A stretch of DNA of 10,945 nt, taken from Chlorobiota bacterium. GTDB taxonomy: Bacteria > Bacteroidota > Bacteroidia > Flavobacteriales > Flavobacteriaceae. Made by a program: the position numbers and the translations under genes. This document shows, piece after piece, positions 7,492-10,945 of this stretch. How positions within the stretch are numbered: position 1 is the first letter of the stretch; each line of letters begins with the position of its first letter. The notes beneath the pieces are model-generated. The model worked only from the letters and a program-made list of their open reading frames with translations. It searched no databases and had not been told where the DNA came from. The stretch is taken from the NCBI GenBank assembly GCA_013153655.1, contig JAADEB010000162.1:1-10945 (forward strand). Direction: 5' to 3'.

Positions 7492-7531
7492 ACGGAACCA
7501 CGATAACATTCCACGCTTTCTACTGTTCCGT
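7492..7531. terminator. Possible terminator hairpin between converging dnaG and yraN
   Basis: The 116-base gap between two converging genes contains a perfect seven-base inverted repeat, ACGGAAC (7492-7498) and GTTCCGT (7525-7531), with a 26-base loop. On the plus strand it is followed by AATTTTATATTT. The loop is long and the T-tract broken, so it is only a weak candidate for ending dnaG transcription, or both transcripts. I saw no better hairpin here. Confidence 0.25.
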
Positions 7532-7581
7532 AATTTTATATTTGGAAAATAGAGAAAATACCAAGTAGCCGAAAGTTTTTC

Positions 7582-7941
7582 CTAAAACCAATAGAAGGCA
7601 TCGCGAAGATGTTCGATCTCCTCGCGATATTGATTTTTGATGATAGAGACAATATCGAAACGGATTTCGGAATCAATCTTCTTTTGGTCCACATAGGCAT
7701 TGACGGCTTCCATAAGCAACCGGATTTTCTTTTTGCCCACGGCATTTTGCGGTTCGCCGAACAGGTCGGTATGGCGCGTCTTGACCTCCACCACCACCAG
7801 CGTATCGCCTTCGCGTGCGATAATATCGATTTCGGCACGGCCGTAACGCCAATTGGTTTCCAGGATCTCGAAACCTTGACTGAGAAGGTATTCCGCGGCT
7901 TTACGTTCGCCCCAACTGCCCAATTCGTTATGTTGTGCCAT
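7582..7941 (-). CDS. yraN: YraN family (UPF0102) nuclease-like protein
   Basis: This 119-residue protein belongs to UPF0102, whose members have a restriction-endonuclease-like fold and no settled function. The family pattern is clear: GSWGERKAAEYLLSQGFEIL at the N-terminus, NWRYGRAEIDIIA (Glu37, Asp39) and VVVEVKTR (Glu52, Lys54). Together these give the E/D...ExK arrangement of PD-(D/E)XK nucleases. Length and motif order are normal. The ATG at 7941 lies inside the end of rnpA, and the two genes overlap by 14 bases in different frames, which suggests translational coupling. It ends the leftward operon. Catalytic activity is inferred from the motif only. Confidence 0.93.
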   Translation of the reverse strand: MAQHNELGSWGERKAAEYLLSQGFEILETNWRYGRAEIDIIAREGDTLVVVEVKTRHTDLFGEPQNAVGKKKIRLLMEAVNAYVDQKKIDSEIRFDIVSIIKNQYREEIEHLRDAFYWF

Positions 7942-8317
7942 CTTGCAAATCTTTTCGGATTTTTTCCAAAACTTTACGCATGCTTTCCATCATTTCCGCA
8001 AAGGACAATTCTTCCCGGGCCACATAAATCAGCAAAAGGGCCATGGACGGAAGGTCGTGCAGCACTTGCTGATGGAGGCGAAAACTCTCGCGCATAAGCC
8101 TTTTTACCCGGTTGCGCCTTACAGCCTTGCGAAAACGCCGTTTGCTCACCGCAAAACCCACCTGCCAAGGCACCGGTTCCGGTAATTCCATAGGCAGATA
8201 AACCGCCTTGAACGGATAGACAAAAGCCGAGCGCCCTTCCGCCACCAAACGCTCGAATATTTTTTTGCGTTTAATGCGGCGCTCCTTGGGCAAGCCGTAT
8301 GTTTTCGATTTTGTCAT
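7928..8317 (-). CDS. rnpA: Ribonuclease P protein component
   Basis: This small basic protein binds the RNase P RNA and helps it remove the 5' leader of precursor tRNAs. The 129 residues include the family's RNR signature region SKRRFRKAVRRNRVKRLMRE (58-77), preceded by the conserved VGFAVSKR strand, and an N-terminal GLPKERRIKRKKIFERL that corresponds to the usual L(P/R)K..R.F start. It begins 8 bases after the stop of the M1 peptidase gene and overlaps yraN by 14 bases, so it is the middle gene of an operon. The common bacterial neighbour rpmH (ribosomal protein L34) is absent here. There is no separate promoter in the 8-base gap, so expression probably depends on the peptidase promoter. 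Confidence 0.96.
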   Translation of the reverse strand: MTKSKTYGLPKERRIKRKKIFERLVAEGRSAFVYPFKAVYLPMELPEPVPWQVGFAVSKRRFRKAVRRNRVKRLMRESFRLHQQVLHDLPSMALLLIYVAREELSFAEMMESMRKVLEKIRKDLQDGTT

Positions 8318-8325
8318 GATGTCGC

Positions 8326-10215
8326 CTACTCCTTTTTCCGGAAATTATCCAAGGGATTAAGATCCATAAACCACCTGAAATTTTCTATCAAAACAGTCGA
8401 AATTTTATCCTTGGCCACGGGAACATAAATTTCATAATAAGGCCGGCCGTCGGGCCAAGGGTCCGCTCTCTTGAAAATCACCGGCTTGTTGTCATCCGCA
8501 GCTATCCACTGATCGAAATCCTCTTTGTCGAGGTAATGCAATGTGCGTACATAAGGGATATGAATCGCAAAATCCTTTTCGCCGTGTATCAGAACCGTAA
8601 GGGGCATGGGCATATTTCCCTTTTTGGCAATTCGAATAAATGTGGAATCGCCGCGTGCTTCTATGGTGTCAATGGCATAATCGGGATATTTGTTTCCCTC
8701 GACCCAATGATTGTAATACCAATCCAATTCCATACCCAAGGCTTTTTCGGCCGTACGCAACATGTCGGCGGGTTCGGGATGTTTGAATTTCCATTTTCGA
8801 TAATACGCGTGAAGAAAACGCCGAAAACCTTTGTAGCCGCCTATTTCGCCTAATCCCGCCAAAAACAGAGCGCCTTTATCATAGGCATTGGTCCAATAGG
8901 CAAGATGGCTGTCGTAGAAATCCGAATACATACTCATGGGTTCGTCCAAACCCAGTTTATGCAATTGGCTTACGGATTGGGCAAAACGAAAGATGTAATC
9001 GGAATTTTCGCCCCGGGGTTTATACCATAATTCATCCATGGCCATGGACGACACCAATGTGGTAAAGCCTTCGTCCATCCAAGGATGACGGCTCTCGTCG
9101 GTGGCGATAACGAATTGGAACCAGGAATGGGCCAATTCGTGGGTGGAGGTACCCACCAGGCTTCCCAAAGTGCGGTTGCCCGCGATAAAGGTACACATGG
9201 CATATTCCATGCCGCCGTCGCCGGCTTGTATGAAACTGTATTTCCGGTAGGGATAAGGCCCGATCAAATCGTTGTAATACGCCATGACACGTGGCATATA
9301 GACCGCCAGGCTGTCCCAGTTCCGGATTTTTTTGCGGCTGTCCGGCACGTAGTAGAAATGTAACATGACATTACGGGGGCCTTTTACTATTTTGTGCGTA
9401 TAGAAAGGATCGGCGGCCCAAGAGAAATCATGTACGCTGTCGGCCCGGAAATGCCAGGTGATTTTTTGTTGGCGAAAACGGCGCTTTTTTAAATTTTTTC
9501 GCCGAAGCTTGCGCAATTTCTCATCGGGAAAATGATAAATTTCCACTTCTTTTTCATTTTGGAGATAACCCGTTCCGGCCACGGTGAAATTTTTATCGAT
9601 ACGGATGCGCACATCGAAGTCGCCCCATACCCCGAAAAACTCACGTCCGAGATAAGGATCGGCATGCCAACCGTCGGGACGGTATTCGGCTATTTTGGGA
9701 TACCACTGGGCCATGGAATAAGCGATTCCCTCCTTGTTGTCTCTTCCCGAACGGCGAACAAGTACGGGAATTTGAACTTTATAGTCCATGCGAAGTTCCA
9801 CGGAATCACCCGGTGCCAAAGGTTCGGTCAAGATCACCCGCATCACGGTACCGTTTATTTCCCTGTCCAAAGATATGCCGTCTTGGGTGATGCTCAGGAT
9901 GTCGTAACGACCCGTTTGGTCCGGCTTCAAATGAGCCAGGCGTTCGATACGCGGATCGGGATCGCGGCGGGTATGATTGTGCCAATACATGGCGCTGCCC
10001 GGTTGAAAAGCGTTCCAATAGAGGTGGTAATAGATTTCCTTCAACGTATCGGGCGACCGGTTGGTATAAACCGCGGTTTGAATCCCGTGGTACATATGCC
10101 GCTCCACGTCCATATCCACATCCATGCTGTAACGTACATGTTGTTGCCAGTAAACCTCTTGTGCACCCAAGCGAAAGGCGGATATAATAAAAAAAAGCAA
10201 AAGCGTTTTTTTCAT
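8326..10215 (-). CDS. Exported M1-family metallopeptidase (aminopeptidase-like)
   Basis: This is a zinc metallopeptidase of the gluzincin/M1 type, likely an exported aminopeptidase. The 629 residues start with a signal peptide (MKKTLLLFFIISAFRLGAQ, cleavage near residue 19). The zinc site is exact: HELAH at 359-363 and, 18 residues on, Glu382 in WMDEGFTT. GDGGMEYAM (332-340) is the M1 exopeptidase-type loop, which usually reads GxMEN; here Asn is replaced by Tyr. The C-terminal half has the usual helical pattern (for example ALGMELDWYYNHWVEG). A very basic insertion at about residues 233-251 is unusual. It probably acts in the periplasm or outside the cell on peptides taken as nutrients. It is first of the leftward operon with rnpA and yraN. 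The substrate is unknown, and the family call is secure. Confidence 0.93.
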   Translation of the reverse strand: MKKTLLLFFIISAFRLGAQEVYWQQHVRYSMDVDMDVERHMYHGIQTAVYTNRSPDTLKEIYYHLYWNAFQPGSAMYWHNHTRRDPDPRIERLAHLKPDQTGRYDILSITQDGISLDREINGTVMRVILTEPLAPGDSVELRMDYKVQIPVLVRRSGRDNKEGIAYSMAQWYPKIAEYRPDGWHADPYLGREFFGVWGDFDVRIRIDKNFTVAGTGYLQNEKEVEIYHFPDEKLRKLRRKNLKKRRFRQQKITWHFRADSVHDFSWAADPFYTHKIVKGPRNVMLHFYYVPDSRKKIRNWDSLAVYMPRVMAYYNDLIGPYPYRKYSFIQAGDGGMEYAMCTFIAGNRTLGSLVGTSTHELAHSWFQFVIATDESRHPWMDEGFTTLVSSMAMDELWYKPRGENSDYIFRFAQSVSQLHKLGLDEPMSMYSDFYDSHLAYWTNAYDKGALFLAGLGEIGGYKGFRRFLHAYYRKWKFKHPEPADMLRTAEKALGMELDWYYNHWVEGNKYPDYAIDTIEARGDSTFIRIAKKGNMPMPLTVLIHGEKDFAIHIPYVRTLHYLDKEDFDQWIAADDNKPVIFKRADPWPDGRPYYEIYVPVAKDKISTVLIENFRWFMDLNPLDNFRKKE

Positions 10216-10243
10216 GAAAAATATTTTTTCAGTGGTGAATATA

Positions 10244-10351
10244 ATGAAAATGCTTAAAAAGAAATCCGATAAGGCCAGCCGAAAAAAAATTCTTTTACTC
10301 CTCCACCCTATAATCCTTATTCAAATTTATTGCAAAGATAGCTGTTATTGA
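10244..10351 (+). CDS. Possible 35-residue small membrane peptide (doubtful)
   Basis: An ATG at 10244 opens a 35-codon frame ending in TGA at 10349-10351. The predicted peptide has a lysine-rich first half (MKMLKKKSDKASRKK) followed by a hydrophobic segment (ILLLLHPIILIQIY) and a short tail with two cysteines. GGTGA (10234-10238) lies 5 bases before the ATG and would pair with part of the extended anti-Shine-Dalgarno. A terminator-like hairpin begins 3 bases after the stop codon. I recognise no family. The ORF lies antisense to the leader of the M1 gene, no good plus-strand promoter is visible, and a 35-codon ORF in AT-rich DNA may be chance. Confidence 0.22.
   Translation: MKMLKKKSDKASRKKILLLLHPIILIQIYCKDSCY
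10322..10340 (-). promoter_or_regulatory. Tandem -7-like elements upstream of the M1/rnpA/yraN operon
   Basis: On the minus strand two exact TAnnTTTG matches follow each other: TATCTTTG (10340-10333) and TAAATTTG (10329-10322). Neither has a clear TTTG 17-23 bases upstream. If used, they would give a leader of about 100 bases before the ATG at 10215. The region is AT-rich, so one or both may be chance. Confidence 0.35.
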
Positions 10352-10354
10352 ATA

Positions 10355-10383
10355 TAAGCGCCCGTGGGCGGGCTTAGTTTTTT
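10355..10383 (+). terminator. Intrinsic terminator-like hairpin
   Basis: TAAGC (10355-10359) pairs with GCTTA (10372-10376), and inside it GCC (10360-10362) pairs with GGC (10367-10369) around CGTG, leaving GG bulged. An alternative fold pairs GCCCG (10360-10364) with CGGGC (10369-10373) around TGGG. One base after the stem comes TTTTTT (10378-10383). The GC-rich stem plus T-run is oriented to end plus-strand transcription, yet no established plus-strand gene precedes it; the nearest certain one ends at 7465. Confidence 0.5.
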
Positions 10384-10467
10384 CACTTTATTGCCCACTT
10401 ATATTATTTCACATTATTTTTTTTCTACGTATTATTTAAGTGCCTAATTTTATATTTTTTAATTTAA

Positions 10468-10486
10468 TGACCTTAAATGAAGGTCA
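10468..10486. repeat. Perfect 7-base inverted repeat, operator-like
   Basis: TGACCTT (10468-10474) and AAGGTCA (10480-10486) are exact reverse complements around the five-base spacer AAATG. It sits in AT-rich flanks 219 bases before dnaK and has no following T-run on the plus strand. That makes a binding site for a dimeric regulator more likely than a terminator. No bound protein can be named. Confidence 0.5.
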
Positions 10487-10599
10487 AAAAAATGGATTGG
10501 AATAGGGTCTAACTCGGATTCTCTCCAAAATAATTCCTAATATTCCAGCTGCTAAAATCACATTTTTTCTCAATCATGCGTCCCAATATGTATTTTTAA

Positions 10600-10630
10600 A
10601 TGACAATCTGTCATGAAACGAGTCCGTTTC
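10600..10630. repeat. Two abutting perfect palindromes upstream of dnaK
   Basis: ATGACA-ATC-TGTCAT (10600-10614) is followed with no gap by GAAACG-AGTC-CGTTTC (10615-10630). Both have perfect six-base arms, with spacers of three and four bases. They lie 75-105 bases before the dnaK ATG. Possible roles are a regulator-binding site near the dnaK promoter or paired hairpins in the dnaK leader RNA. Confidence 0.5.
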
Positions 10631-10704
10631 GGCCAAAAAAATCGTTTTATTGAAAATGGCACAATCATTGACGAATCCATAATGAATTTAAAAAACTGAA
10701 AACA

Positions 10705-10945
10705 ATGAGCGAAAAAACCAACAAAATCATAGGTATAGACCTTGGTACGACCAACTCCGTTGTGGCCGTACGCGAAGGAAACGACACCGTGGTAATCCCC
10801 AACCCCGAAGGCAAACGTACCACGCCTTCCATGGTGGCATTTACCGACACCGGAGAAATCAAAGTGGGTGATCCGGCCAAACGTCAAGCCGTGACCAACC
10901 CCGAACGTACCATTTTCTCCATCAAACGTTTCATGGGTAAATCCT
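10705..10945 (+). CDS. dnaK: Molecular chaperone DnaK (Hsp70), 3' truncated by the window
   Basis: The first 80 codons of DnaK are present and run off the window end. DnaK is the cytoplasmic ATP-dependent Hsp70 that works with DnaJ and GrpE in folding and heat-shock recovery. The phosphate-binding loop is clear at residues 8-18 (IIGIDLGTTNS). It is followed by conserved nucleotide-binding-domain blocks: VIPNPEGKRTTPSMVAF, VGDPAKRQAVTNPERT and IKRFMGKS. The ATG at 10705 gives MSEKTNKIIGIDLG, the expected N-terminus with four extra residues relative to E. coli. There is no Shine-Dalgarno, only A-rich sequence. Val19 stands where E. coli DnaK has Cys15. The upstream region carries perfect palindromes that may control it; no CIRCE site is visible. 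Confidence 0.97.
   Translation, partial: MSEKTNKIIGIDLGTTNSVVAVREGNDTVVIPNPEGKRTTPSMVAFTDTGEIKVGDPAKRQAVTNPERTIFSIKRFMGKS

Larger units (their letters stand above)
10216..10704. other. AT-rich intergenic region between the M1 operon and dnaK
   Basis: This 489-base region lies between divergent genes and holds no clear conserved gene. From left to right it contains: a doubtful 35-codon ORF (10244-10351, plus); two -7-like elements for the leftward M1 operon (10322-10340); a terminator-like hairpin with T6 (10355-10383, plus); an AT-rich stretch with T-runs (10381-10467); an inverted repeat TGACCTT/AAGGTCA (10468-10486); a distant seven-base repeat TGGAATA/TATTCCA (10498-10547); and two abutting palindromes (10600-10630) before dnaK. 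I found no CIRCE element (TTAGCACTC-N9-GAGTGCTAA). The best dnaK promoter guess, TTTC (10566-10569), 21 bases, TATTTTTA (10591-10598), matches the lineage consensus only partly. Confidence 0.6.

Noticed and set aside
7537..7544. TATATTTG on the plus strand matching the -7 consensus.
   Set aside because: No -33 element lies at proper spacing, and no rightward gene follows; the next genes are leftward.
10183..10188. TATAAT on the plus strand just inside the M1 gene, as a promoter for the small ORF at 10244.
   Set aside because: The upstream TTGTGC is a poor -35, Bacteroidota promoters use TAnnTTTG, and AT-rich signal-peptide codons explain it.
10211..10231. AT-rich inverted repeat at the M1 start (TGAAAAA...TTTTTTCA).
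   Set aside because: It consists only of A/T runs in a very AT-rich leader, as expected by chance.
9532..10257. A 241-codon plus-strand frame over the 5' half of the M1 gene.
   Set aside because: It is a shadow of the M1 coding sequence with no ribosome-binding site or recognisable motif.
10498..10547. TGGAATA and TATTCCA as arms of a hairpin upstream of dnaK.
   Set aside because: The arms are AT-rich and 36 bases apart with no further pairing, so the evidence is too weak for a structural call.
1..10945. A search for mobile elements, CRISPR arrays, tRNA or rRNA genes, phage genes, defence systems or a biosynthetic cluster.
   Set aside because: No repeats of array type, transposase or integrase motifs, RNA gene patterns or defence domains were seen; the window is core chromosome.

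Overview
The window looks like an ordinary stretch of core chromosome from a member of the Bacteroidota, most likely near the Flavobacteriia. Three things point there. The leftward operon starting at 4322 has a promoter of the Bacteroidota type (TTTG, 21 bases, then TAAATTTG). Shine-Dalgarno sequences are nearly absent. The proteins resemble flavobacterial versions as I remember them: an alanine/glycine:cation symporter with a signal peptide, an OmpH lipoprotein, a DnaG with a divergent zinc region, and a DnaK N-terminus. No mobile element, tRNA, rRNA, CRISPR array or phage gene is visible.

Layout. (1) 1-81 is the 3' end of a rightward gene with a C-terminal membrane helix. (2) 4322 back to 103 is a tight leftward operon: OmpH/Skp-like lipoprotein, AgcS-type Na+:amino-acid symporter, helix-hairpin-helix membrane protein, acyl-CoA dehydrogenase. 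The gaps are 12, 4 and 16 bases. A promoter lies at 4346-4378 and a probable intrinsic terminator at 63-102. (3) 4519-7465 is a divergent rightward pair, a long-chain polyprenyl diphosphate synthase and the DNA primase DnaG (GTG start), 7 bases apart. (4) 10215 back to 7582 is a second leftward operon: an exported M1-family metallopeptidase, rnpA (RNase P protein) and yraN (UPF0102). The last two overlap by 14 bases. (5) 10216-10704 is a 489-base AT-rich intergenic region with several perfect inverted repeats, a terminator-like hairpin, and a doubtful 35-codon ORF ending just before that hairpin. (6) 10705 to the end is the start of dnaK.

Most of this is housekeeping: membrane transport, envelope biogenesis, isoprenoid quinone side chain, replication priming, tRNA 5' processing and protein folding. 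I see no convincing new multi-gene system. Three points merit a second look. All four zinc-ligand positions of the DnaG N-terminal domain are replaced. The dnaK upstream region holds two abutting perfect palindromes at 10600-10630 and another inverted repeat at 10468-10486. A small lysine-rich/hydrophobic ORF is paired with an intrinsic terminator at 10244-10383.
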